In this document: positions 1-7,185 of the stretch, one piece after another
Numbering within the stretch: the first letter of the stretch is position 1
Layout of the letters: every line of letters starts with the position of its first letter
Origin: Desulfocapsa sp.
GTDB lineage: Bacteria; Desulfobacterota; Desulfobulbia; Desulfobulbales; Desulfocapsaceae
Length of the DNA stretch: 9,141 bases
Direction: 5' to 3'
Assembly: GCA_029942265.1 (NCBI GenBank)
Contig: JAOZTO010000070.1
Coordinates: forward strand, 1 to 9,141
Notes under the pieces: model-generated
Told to the model about the DNA's origin: nothing
Database searches by the model: none
What the model saw: only the letters and a program-made list of their open reading frames with translations
Position numbers and translations under genes: made by a program

Positions 1-1
1 C

Positions 2-1438
2 TTAGCGAAAGACAAGAAGTCAGATATGGAAACTACCTTCAATACTGCCAGAAAAATTTACAGCAATGCGCCTGACGAAAAGATAGATGCGTTTATGGCC
101 GAGCAGGTAAAGGGCATGTCTGCCATATTACCAACAAAGCTTAATGAGGGTACAGAACTGTACCGAATTGTGTACGACACCAACACAAATAGTCTTGCTT
201 ATGCGTATGAAATGAATGCTGCAAAACTTGGTATGTCTGAGCAAAAGTTGCTGGGTAGTGCCGATGTTATAAAAACCAATATGCGGCAACATCATGTTAA
301 TTTTTTTTGCACATTCCCCTCATCAAAGTTGTTCATGGATATAGGGATAACTTTGGGGGTTGCAATAATGACAACAGAGCAAAGGTTTATTACAGGGTAC
401 ACATTAACGGTTGATGATTGTAACGCTGAGTTAGCCCCGGTTAATATCAATGATGCTTTAGCAACATATAATCGAAAAGACTACAAATCAGCCTTGAAGC
501 AGCTTCGAATTCTTGCCGACCAGGGCAATGCCACTGCCCAAACAAAACTTGGTTATATGTATGGCAACGGATTAGAAATCAAACAAAATTATACTGTAGC
601 AGCAGACTGGTACCAAAAAGCAGTTGATCAAGGGAATGTAGATGCGCATTTTTACTTGGGAGTATTGTACGATGAAGGAAAGGGCGTCAAGCAGGATTAT
701 GAAATGGCAGCCAAGTTATTTCTTAAAGTTGCAGAAGATGGAAATCATGTAGCCCAGTCTTTTCTGGGGAGCATGTATTCAAAAGGACAAGGCCTTGAAC
801 AGAATGACCACAGAGCTTTTTATTGGCATAAACGGGCAGCTGATAATGGGAACATGGTCTCTTTAGCAGAAGTCGGCACTATGTATATCTCTGGTAGAGG
901 TGTTGCTGTAAATCATACAAAGGCAGCGGAAACACTAACCGAAGCGTCCAAACATGGCGGCTATCTAGCATCAATGAACCTCGCATGGCTATACAAGAAA
1001 GGATTTGGTGTTAAACAAGATTTTAAAAAATCCGGGTCATTATACCAAAAAGTATGCAATGATGGTCATGGAAAAGGCTGTACTAAATTGGGTAATTTCT
1101 ATGAATATGGTAACGGTTACAATCAAGATATGACCAAAGCCTTAAAGCTGCATAAAAAAGGATGTGAGTTAGGTAGCGCAGATGGATGTGCCGCTACTGC
1201 CTGGTTTTATAAAATAGGTGTCGGTGGTGTAGAACAGAGTTTTGGTAAAGCTGTTGAATATTACACTGAGGCCTGTGACATGGGGAGTGGGGCTGCTTGT
1301 ACTGGATTAGGTAGTTTATATACCCAGGGTAAGGGGGTCCAAAAAGACAAACAACAAGCTGTAAAACTATTCAATAAAGGATGCGGGTTGGGATTTCAAC
1401 GTGGTTGTGAGTATTATCAAAAATATAATGAGAAATAA
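2..1438 (+). CDS. Sel1-repeat (Hcp-like) protein, 5' end cut by the window edge
   Basis: The frame is open to the left edge of the window, so the first ATG (base 26) is probably internal and a signal peptide may lie outside. Numbering from that ATG (470 residues), about 30–135 form a small N-terminal domain with two cysteines (C95, C132). It resembles the uncharacterised domain that precedes repeats or stands alone in many exported bacterial proteins. From about 165 to the end there are eight 36–37-residue Sel1-like repeats plus a half-repeat cap, each with the usual AxxGxxxA…LGxxYxxGxGV…A pattern. Repeats 1–5 are ordinary Sel1 repeats. Repeats 6–8 and the cap each carry a Cys-x7-Cys pair (344/352, 380/388, 417/425, 453/461), the disulfide pattern of Helicobacter Hcp proteins. 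This implies an oxidising compartment such as the periplasm. Sel1 proteins usually act as protein-binding scaffolds. The partner here is unknown. The stop is TAA. Confidence 0.85.
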   Translation, partial: LAKDKKSDMETTFNTARKIYSNAPDEKIDAFMAEQVKGMSAILPTKLNEGTELYRIVYDTNTNSLAYAYEMNAAKLGMSEQKLLGSADVIKTNMRQHHVNFFCTFPSSKLFMDIGITLGVAIMTTEQRFITGYTLTVDDCNAELAPVNINDALATYNRKDYKSALKQLRILADQGNATAQTKLGYMYGNGLEIKQNYTVAADWYQKAVDQGNVDAHFYLGVLYDEGKGVKQDYEMAAKLFLKVAEDGNHVAQSFLGSMYSKGQGLEQNDHRAFYWHKRAADNGNMVSLAEVGTMYISGRGVAVNHTKAAETLTEASKHGGYLASMNLAWLYKKGFGVKQDFKKSGSLYQKVCNDGHGKGCTKLGNFYEYGNGYNQDMTKALKLHKKGCELGSADGCAATAWFYKIGVGGVEQSFGKAVEYYTEACDMGSGAACTGLGSLYTQGKGVQKDKQQAVKLFNKGCGLGFQRGCEYYQKYNEK

Positions 1439-1473
1439 AGAATGTGTAAAAACAAACAGTAGAGAGGCGTCAA

Positions 1474-1615
1474 GTGAAGAATATAGAATTTCAGTGTTAC
1501 AAAAGTAAAGGGTAAGCAGGTTCTCATTGTTTATTTTGACACTGATACAGGAGAAATTGATTGGACAGAGAACCCACACAACCCAGAGGTTTTCGGTTAT
1601 TCCGTCAGTTGTTGA
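1474..1615 (+). pseudogene. Possible small gene (about 46 codons) with a +1 frameshift
   Basis: A good ribosome-binding sequence, AGAGAGG (1461–1467), precedes a GTG at 1474 by six bases, 35 bases after the Sel1 gene stop. The GTG frame gives only 13 residues (MKNIEF… to a TAA at 1513). The next frame, entered by skipping one T of the TTT at 1489–1491, stays open to a TGA at 1613–1615. It reads like real protein, with a hydrophobic strand (QVLIVYF) followed by DTDTGEIDWTENPHN. The joined product would be about 46 residues. I do not recognise the family. The break could be a one-base insertion, an assembly error, or +1 slippage on TTT-C, where tRNA-Phe can re-pair. It may also be chance. Same-strand placement behind the Sel1 gene fits a small downstream operon member. 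Confidence 0.35.
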
Positions 1616-1655
1616 GCTGTTACTAAAAGTAGATTACTCCACAACAAACCTTATC

Positions 1656-3980
1656 TCAATTCTTATCAAGAGTTTTCCAAACAGGGCCAGTAGCAGTATC
1701 AATAATTTGAATACCTTTGCTGATCAATTCATCACGTGCAGCATCCGCTGCCTTCCAATCTTTTCCTTGACGTGCAACTTCTCTGCGTTGAATAATTGCA
1801 TTAACAGAAGGTGCGAGAGGACAACCTTTTAGCCGAAAAATCTGCAATATCTCATTTATTTTCCCTAAACTCTCCAGGATATATTTTTTCTGATCGCCAT
1901 CAAGATGGTTTACATGAAGGATTGGATTGGTTTGTTTTATAAATTTATATATTGCTCCCATTCCTTTTGAAACATTCAAATCATCGTCCATGGCCGCAAA
2001 AAATTGTTCTTCCATTGCAGACACGTAGGCCGCAACTTCTGGGTGCGGTTTTCCCGGCGGAAGGCAGAGAAGTTTGCAGGTAAATTCATCAATTCGACGT
2101 AATGCAGTTCTAACATTAACCAGACGTTTGAATGAAAAATTAATTGGTTTACGATAGTGTACAGTAAGCAACATAAAACGTACATCACGAGGGGTAAAAC
2201 CTCGTACTACAACATCATTTAGGCTCACCACATTTCCTGCTTCCGCAGACATTTTTTTACCATCTACAAGTAACAACTCCGAATGAAGCCAATAATTAGC
2301 AAGAGGTTTGCCTGAACGAGCTTCAGCAATGGCAATTTCATTTTCATGATGTGGGAAGATAAGGTCTCGGCTCGAAGTGTGGATATCCATGGTGTCACCA
2401 AGATATTTCATGGACATGGCCGAACATTCTATATGCCACCCAGGGCGGATATTTCCCCAGTCCGTTTCATAGAAAATCCCTTTTTTCAGTTCTGCAAGGG
2501 TTGAGCGTTTGAGCAAGGTGAAATCACGTGGATTATCTTTTTCATAGTTATCAAGATCCACAGTTCGGCCCAACTGGATTTTACCAAGATCAATCCCAGA
2601 GAGACGGCCATATTTTTTAAACTTCGAAATATCAAAATAGATCGAACCATGTTTCTCATAAGCAAAGCCTTTATGTAGGAGTTCATGGGCAATCTCTATC
2701 ATATCAGCAACATGTTCGGATGCTTTAGGATAATGAGTGGCTCGTTTTACCTTTAGCGAGTCAATATCCGCCATAAATCCATCAATATATTTTCCTGTGA
2801 ATTCTAATAGAGTTTTTCCGGTTCGATTAGCACCTTCAATAGTGTTATCATCAAGATCCGTGAAATTCATACACGAATTAACTTTATAACCTTTATGCTC
2901 CAGGCACCTTGTAATAAGATCGGATACTATAAAACGCCGACACAGTGATAAATTAGCTGGCTCATAAGCTGTTGGCCCACAAGTGTAAAACGTAACTTCC
3001 TTCTTTTTTTGTGATTGAAACGACTCCTTCTTTTTGGTGAGCGTATTAAAAAAACGAAGGCCGGGTTTCTTTTCTGTTACTGTGTTTTTCCTGGTGAACA
3101 GGGGCGTTGAAAGGTACCTTTCTCCTCCGTCCGGAATAATCGTCACAACAAGACCTTCTTTAAGTTTTGCAGCAAGTTCTAAAGCGCAAAACATGGCAGC
3201 ACCACTACTCATCCCAACAAGTAGCCCCTCTTTTCTGGCAAGCAACCGCGCCATTCGAAATGCATCTTCATCATGAATGGACACAATTTGTTCGGGGAGC
3301 GATTTATCAAAAATCCCGGGTCGATATGATTCTTTCATATTCTTCAACCCTTGAATTTTATGCCCGAGAAGAGGTTCAACAGCAATTATTTTGACATCAG
3401 GATGATGTCCTGTGAACCATTTACAAAGCCCCATCACCGTACCAGATGTTCCAAGTGTTGCCACAACATGGCTTACCTGACCACCTGTTTGTTCCCATAT
3501 TTCTGGTGCAGTGTGGTCATAATGAGCCTTCCAGTTTGCATCATTATTAAACTGGTCGGTGAGAAAGTAACGATCCGGATGTTCACGAGCCATGGCATAG
3601 CCTTTTTCGATGGCTCCGTCTGTACTTCTGTTTGCTGGAGTAAGAAGAATCTCTGCACCGTATGCCTGCATAATCTGACGACGTTCAAGTGAGGCTGACT
3701 CAGGCATGACTAATTGACATCGATACCCTTTGGCCGCACACACCATCGCAAGACCGATTCCGGTATTTCCGCTGGTTGCCTCAAGTACAATTTTTTCAGG
3801 AGTTAATTCTCCGGTGGCTTCTCCATCTTCAATCAGCGACAGAGAAACCCGTTCTTTTACTGAACCACCGGGGTTACTTGACTCAAGTTTTGCATACACC
3901 GGTATTTCTGATTCATTGAGTCTATTTATCCTGATCAGTGGTGTATCGCCGATGGCATCTATAACGTTATCGTAAAGCAT
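1656..3980 (-). CDS. Fusion: CysK/CysM-type cysteine synthase + cysteinyl-tRNA-synthetase-like domain with degenerate catalytic motifs
   Basis: The 774-residue product (from ATG at 3980) joins two enzymes. Residues 1–295 are an O-acetylserine sulfhydrylase-type PLP enzyme: NPGGSVKER with the PLP lysine K42, substrate loop TSGNTG (69–74), phosphate-binding GTSGT (177–181), pyridine-ring SSGAA (258–262) and CysM-like PDGGERYLSTPLF (283–295). After a short linker, residues 308–774 follow CysRS end to end. This includes the FNTLT start, CGPT (zinc ligand C334), WHIECSAM (C519), FPHHENE (H544, E548) and the C-terminal domain with KDWKAADAARDEL. However, HIGH is replaced by NLSL (343–346), KIIK by NTIE (379–382), HGGGSD by HTSSRD (534–539) and KMSKS by KMSAE (576–580). 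Cysteine synthesis is well supported. Ordinary aminoacylation is doubtful. A TTG start at 4043 is open in frame, but the ATG matches where CysK proteins begin. No clear Shine–Dalgarno is seen. Confidence 0.93.
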   Translation of the reverse strand: MLYDNVIDAIGDTPLIRINRLNESEIPVYAKLESSNPGGSVKERVSLSLIEDGEATGELTPEKIVLEATSGNTGIGLAMVCAAKGYRCQLVMPESASLERRQIMQAYGAEILLTPANRSTDGAIEKGYAMAREHPDRYFLTDQFNNDANWKAHYDHTAPEIWEQTGGQVSHVVATLGTSGTVMGLCKWFTGHHPDVKIIAVEPLLGHKIQGLKNMKESYRPGIFDKSLPEQIVSIHDEDAFRMARLLARKEGLLVGMSSGAAMFCALELAAKLKEGLVVTIIPDGGERYLSTPLFTRKNTVTEKKPGLRFFNTLTKKKESFQSQKKKEVTFYTCGPTAYEPANLSLCRRFIVSDLITRCLEHKGYKVNSCMNFTDLDDNTIEGANRTGKTLLEFTGKYIDGFMADIDSLKVKRATHYPKASEHVADMIEIAHELLHKGFAYEKHGSIYFDISKFKKYGRLSGIDLGKIQLGRTVDLDNYEKDNPRDFTLLKRSTLAELKKGIFYETDWGNIRPGWHIECSAMSMKYLGDTMDIHTSSRDLIFPHHENEIAIAEARSGKPLANYWLHSELLLVDGKKMSAEAGNVVSLNDVVVRGFTPRDVRFMLLTVHYRKPINFSFKRLVNVRTALRRIDEFTCKLLCLPPGKPHPEVAAYVSAMEEQFFAAMDDDLNVSKGMGAIYKFIKQTNPILHVNHLDGDQKKYILESLGKINEILQIFRLKGCPLAPSVNAIIQRREVARQGKDWKAADAARDELISKGIQIIDTATGPVWKTLDKN

Positions 3981-4013
3981 TATTATAATATGTTTTTTAT
4001 GAAAATGAGTAAA
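3981..4013 (-). promoter_or_regulatory. Possible promoter of the cysteine synthase fusion gene, nearly leaderless
   Basis: Reading the minus strand, TTTACT (4013–4008) is followed after exactly 17 bases by TATTAT (3990–3985), a moderate match to a sigma-70 −35/−10 pair. The −10 sits inside a perfect 10-base palindrome, TATTATAATA (3981–3990). Transcription would begin at or within a few bases of the ATG at 3980, giving a leaderless or near-leaderless mRNA. This fits the absence of a Shine–Dalgarno sequence there. The region is very AT-rich, so chance matches are likely. Confidence 0.25.
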
Positions 4014-4029
4014 TTGACTGGAAAAATAT

Positions 4030-4044
4030 ATTGATATTACCAAT
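4030..4044. promoter_or_regulatory. 15-base imperfect palindrome (candidate operator) upstream of the cysteine synthase fusion
   Basis: The plus strand reads ATTGATATTACCAAT. The arms ATTG/CAAT and inner TA/TA pairs are symmetric around a central base, with one mismatched pair. It lies about 50 bases upstream of the fusion gene start and just upstream of the candidate promoter, a sensible place for a regulator site. It resembles an FNR half-site arrangement but is one base too short and has a mismatch, so no regulator is assigned. Confidence 0.3.
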
Positions 4045-4070
4045 CACAATAGGATGCGGCATGGCAAAAG

Positions 4071-4553
4071 CTACTTTTCTGCCATTCCCTTTTTACATGC
4101 GTGGGAAATATACCAAAACCGTATCATAGCATCCCGGACATTTTTATCTGGAATACATTCAATCTGTTGTTCAAATTCGGTGATTTCTTCAGCCGATGGT
4201 TGTGAATAGACAAGAGCCGGCTTCTGTTGTTCAGCTGCACGTCTTTCTTCTAACTCAACACAAAAGCGTATCCCTTTCAGTTTCGAAATACGCAGTGACT
4301 TGTTTAAAACATCAAGGATCAGTACAGTTTGAAATTGAAATTGTTGAAGCCATGCCGAATTTTCAACTTCTATCCATAACACTTTGCTAATGATTTTCAG
4401 AGGCTGACAATGATCGCTAATGTCCTTATCCAGCAACTTGGACCAGTTTACAAAAACAGAATGAAGATCCAGCTGTTCCTCCCAGCCACGTTGCTGTGAA
4501 AGCATCGGCAGAACACGTTCAAGTCCTAAAAGTGAATGTTTCTGTTTTTTCAT
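4071..4553 (-). CDS. DUF721/DciA-family protein (putative DnaB helicase loader relative)
   Basis: The product has 160 residues. Residues about 10–100 show the DUF721/DciA core: a helix ending in VFVNWSKLLDKDISDHCQPLKI (W37), then the strand-and-helix signature LWIEVENSAWLQQFQFQ (59–75) and a second strand, KGIRFCVEL (93–101). DciA proteins are the ancestral bacterial loaders of the replicative helicase DnaB, and DUF721 proteins are often annotated only as RNA-binding-like or hypothetical. The tail (102–160) is charged and ends in a predicted helix (EEITEFEQQIE … DAMIRFWYISHACKK); I do not recognise it. The start ATG overlaps the stop of the upstream transglycosylase gene as ATGA, so translation is probably coupled. 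No independent ribosome-binding site is evident. Family assignment is fairly sure. The helicase-loading role is inferred from the family. Confidence 0.8.
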   Translation of the reverse strand: MKKQKHSLLGLERVLPMLSQQRGWEEQLDLHSVFVNWSKLLDKDISDHCQPLKIISKVLWIEVENSAWLQQFQFQTVLILDVLNKSLRISKLKGIRFCVELEERRAAEQQKPALVYSQPSAEEITEFEQQIECIPDKNVRDAMIRFWYISHACKKGMAEK

Positions 4554-5782
4554 TGTTTTTGTCGAAGCAACTTCAAAACATCCTGAGATGCACGACCATC
4601 CGCTTCCTGGTTTCTCTGCAATTGAAATTCCCGTATCCCTTTTCTGGTATTATCGCCAATCCTGCCATCAATTCCACCGGAATAAAACCCACTCTCTTTA
4701 AGTAATGTTTGAAGCTCAAACTTTTCATCAACAGATAACGATCCTGGAGGTCTAGGCCAGCGTTGCTGCATCCCCTTTTTACCGGCAAGTCTATCTGCAA
4801 GCAAACCAACAGCAAGTGCGTAAAAATCAGAATTATTATACCGTTTCAATATAAAAAAGTTACGAAGCATTAGAAAGCCGGGACCGTTATCCCCACCAAT
4901 CATTTTCAGCTCGGCTTTAGATGCAGGATCAGCAAATGCAGTTCCTTCTGGACGCAAAAAACCGAGTTGCTGCCACTTGGCAAGGGTTTTAGTTTCACCT
5001 TTATACTGCACACCATTTGCAGGAACCTTTACTTCGTATCCCCATGGCTTTCCGGCTCGCCATTTGTTTGAACGAAGTAGATTCGCAGCTGTGGCCAGCG
5101 CATCAGGTATGGAATTCCAGATATCCCGATGTTTATCCCCATCCATATCAGTGCCATAGGCAAGAAAACTTGTCGGGATAAATTGTGTATGCCCCATGGC
5201 ACCAGCCCAGGAGCCATTTAACTGATCCAGAATCACATCACCTGACTGGACTATTTCAAGAGCTGCAATCAGCTGTGATCGTGCAAATTTTTGACGACGC
5301 TTATCAGCATATGCAAGAGTTGCTAGAGCTCTTGGGACATAATAAAGACGCGACGTTCTTAAAAGGGCTGCACCATAGCTTGTCTCCATGGACCAGATAG
5401 CTAGCAGAATTGGAGCATCCACACCAAATTGTTTTTCGATCTGTTGTAAAAGATTTCCATACACTCCGGCCATAATTTGACCGTCAGCGATAGATCTGGG
5501 ATTGACACGGGCATCGAGATAATCCCATATTTCAGTTGTAAACTCAGGTTGATATGCCGCCTTTTCAAGAACTTCTGCATAAGGTTCCGTCACGCCGGCA
5601 AATGCCGCATCGTAGGTGGCTCGTGTTATTCCTTTTTTTGCAGCTTCCGGATAAAAGGATTCTAAAAAATCGGGGAATGATTGAGTATCCATGGGAATCG
5701 CTAAGGCAATACCGCTATACAGCACCATAAACAAACAGCACATTAGCTGCACACCACCCAACAACCTTTTTAAAATACTCAT
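4550..5782 (-). CDS. Periplasmic lytic murein transglycosylase, MltB-like (SLT_2) with C-terminal peptidoglycan-binding domain
   Basis: The product has 410 residues and should cleave the MurNAc–GlcNAc bond of peptidoglycan to leave 1,6-anhydro-muropeptides. Residues 1–28 are a Sec signal peptide (KR, hydrophobic run, cut after GIALA). There is no lipobox, so unlike E. coli MltB it is likely soluble. The catalytic domain spans about 33–335: SFPDFLESFYPEAAKKGI, the catalytic glutamate E133 in IWSMETSYG, the active-site stretch SWAGAMGHTQFIPTSFLAYG (191–210), DMDGDKHRDIWNSIPDA (212–228) and the family-typical YNNSDFYALAVGLLADRL (315–332). Residues 352–406 form a PG_binding_1 repeat (LQTLLKESGFYSGGIDGRIG…REFQ). 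A Shine–Dalgarno, AAGGA, lies four bases before the ATG. The gene follows dctD by 47 bases and overlaps the DUF721 gene by four. It could also be called MltB-II or SltB-like. Confidence 0.93.
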   Translation of the reverse strand: MSILKRLLGGVQLMCCLFMVLYSGIALAIPMDTQSFPDFLESFYPEAAKKGITRATYDAAFAGVTEPYAEVLEKAAYQPEFTTEIWDYLDARVNPRSIADGQIMAGVYGNLLQQIEKQFGVDAPILLAIWSMETSYGAALLRTSRLYYVPRALATLAYADKRRQKFARSQLIAALEIVQSGDVILDQLNGSWAGAMGHTQFIPTSFLAYGTDMDGDKHRDIWNSIPDALATAANLLRSNKWRAGKPWGYEVKVPANGVQYKGETKTLAKWQQLGFLRPEGTAFADPASKAELKMIGGDNGPGFLMLRNFFILKRYNNSDFYALAVGLLADRLAGKKGMQQRWPRPPGSLSVDEKFELQTLLKESGFYSGGIDGRIGDNTRKGIREFQLQRNQEADGRASQDVLKLLRQKQ

Positions 5783-5829
5783 ATTTTCCTTAATTATTTA
5801 TTAATGATAACAGAAACCTTACGAACTAA

Positions 5830-7185
5830 TCACTTGTAATCAGCTTTCTTCAACTCATACTTCCGCATTTTATCTGACAATGTTTTTCGAGGTATAATCA
5901 GATCATCCATAACATCTTTAATACTCCCGCTGGAAGAAACGAGTGCCTGTTCGATCAAACTTCGCTCAAAACATTCAACCTGCTGAGCAAGTGAATGGTT
6001 CTGTTCCTTATCATCTTTTGACAACATTTTTTCAAGTGACCAATCAAATTGACGGCCAAGTAAAACATAGCGTTCTGTAAAATTACGAAGTTCCCTCACG
6101 TTTCCAGGCCACGAATAGCTTAGCAATGCATTCATCTGATTATCACTTGGCGTGGGAACTTCCTGCTGATATCGATGTCCTGCAACAAGTAAAAAATGAT
6201 GAAAAAGGAGAGGAATATCGTCTCGACGTTCCCGTAATGGTGGAATTTCAAGACTTAGCACATTTAATCGATAATACAAATCTTCCCGAAAAGTCCCCTT
6301 ATCACAAGCCTCAAGAAGATCAACTTTGGATGCCGCAACAACTCGTAAGTCCACAGGAATAAGATTATTTGATCCAAGCCTTTCAAGCGAACGCTCCTGT
6401 AGTACCCTCAGCAGATTAATCTGCACCCTCATAGACATTGACTCTATTTCATCAAGCAGTAATGTGCCACCATTTGCGTGTTCAAACTTTCCGACTCGGG
6501 CAGTTTTTGCATCAGTAAAAGCACCAGCTTCATGGCCAAACAGTTCACTCTCCATGATAGATTCAGACACAGCGCCGCAATTAATTGCAACGAAATTTTT
6601 TGTTCGTCTCTGGCTATTTTCATGGAGGGATCTAGCAACAAGTTCTTTTCCTGTGCCAGTTTCCCCGACTATCAAGACATCTGCTCCCGTATCAGCAACC
6701 TGTGCAATTGTTGAACGAAGTTTTTCCATCGATGGTGTCCGGCCAATAATTCGTGGGCCTGGAGCACTATGGAGTTCGAGTTCACGGCGCAGATTTCTGT
6801 TTTCCAGGGTGAGTGTTCTTTTTTCAAGTCCTCGCAGAACCGTTTTAACCAATCGCTCGGATGAATACGGTTTTTCAATAAAATCATAGGCACCATCACG
6901 CATAGCTTTTACAGCGATTGTGATATCGCCATGACCAGTGATAAGAATAACAGGAAGATCTACATCAATCTTTTGAGATTCAAGAAGAAACTGTAATCCA
7001 TCCATGTTGGGCAGACGTATATCACAAACAATGATCCCTGGCCATTCTCTGCTAATATATTCAAGCCCTTTCTCGGCAGAATCTTCACAATAGACGTCAA
7101 GTCCAGCAAGTTCAAGAGTTTGCTGGTTTGCCTGTCGAATATGCTTTTCATCATCTATAAAAAGAACTTTTCCTTGTATACTCAT
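5830..7185 (-). CDS. dctD: DctD-type sigma-54-dependent response regulator
   Basis: The 451-residue protein should receive phosphate from the adjacent kinase and, as an AAA+ oligomer, open sigma-54 RNA polymerase complexes. REC domain 1–120: acidic pair D11/D12, phosphoacceptor D55 (CDIRLPNMDG), T83, K105. AAA+ domain about 145–375: Walker A GETGTGKE (174–181), sigma-54 loop GAFTDA (221–226), Walker B GGTLLLDEIESM (239–250), arginine-finger region FREDLYYRL and WPGNVREL (359–366). Fis-type HTH about 403–445, with IPRKTLSDKMRKYEL. The KFEHANGGTL…DEIESM stretch and the IPRKTL…DKM…Y ending are typical of DctD rather than NtrC or AtoC. The sigma-54 loop is normally GAFTGA; aspartate at position 225 is unusual. 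The ATG shares one base with the kinase stop (TAATG), so the two are translationally coupled. The dicarboxylate link is by family; the target promoter is not in the window. Confidence 0.92.
   Translation of the reverse strand: MSIQGKVLFIDDEKHIRQANQQTLELAGLDVYCEDSAEKGLEYISREWPGIIVCDIRLPNMDGLQFLLESQKIDVDLPVILITGHGDITIAVKAMRDGAYDFIEKPYSSERLVKTVLRGLEKRTLTLENRNLRRELELHSAPGPRIIGRTPSMEKLRSTIAQVADTGADVLIVGETGTGKELVARSLHENSQRRTKNFVAINCGAVSESIMESELFGHEAGAFTDAKTARVGKFEHANGGTLLLDEIESMSMRVQINLLRVLQERSLERLGSNNLIPVDLRVVAASKVDLLEACDKGTFREDLYYRLNVLSLEIPPLRERRDDIPLLFHHFLLVAGHRYQQEVPTPSDNQMNALLSYSWPGNVRELRNFTERYVLLGRQFDWSLEKMLSKDDKEQNHSLAQQVECFERSLIEQALVSSSGSIKDVMDDLIIPRKTLSDKMRKYELKKADYK

Noticed and set aside
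1616..1655. Terminator between the converging Sel1 and fusion genes
   Set aside because: No stable stem followed by a T run was found on either strand.
1527..1832. 101-codon plus-strand frame spanning the convergent junction
   Set aside because: It starts from a non-ATG codon without a ribosome-binding site and overlaps the conserved C-terminus of the fusion gene antisense.
3981..4043. Upstream TTG start adding 21 residues to the cysteine synthase fusion
   Set aside because: The extra residues do not resemble any CysK N-terminus, and the ATG at 3980 begins where the family begins.
5700..5782. Lipoprotein signal in the transglycosylase (double cysteine in the leader)
   Set aside because: The cysteines (LMCC) lie inside the hydrophobic core without a proper lipobox; an ordinary signal peptidase cut after GIALA fits better.
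6454..6469. Sigma-54-like TGGCAC…TGCTT on the minus strand
   Set aside because: Spacing between GG and GC is nine rather than ten bases, and it is inside the dctD coding region.
6326..6889. 187-codon open frame on the plus strand opposite dctD
   Set aside because: It lies wholly antisense to the AAA+ domain of dctD, its product is serine-rich without any recognisable domain, and it has no ribosome-binding site; a shadow of the real gene.
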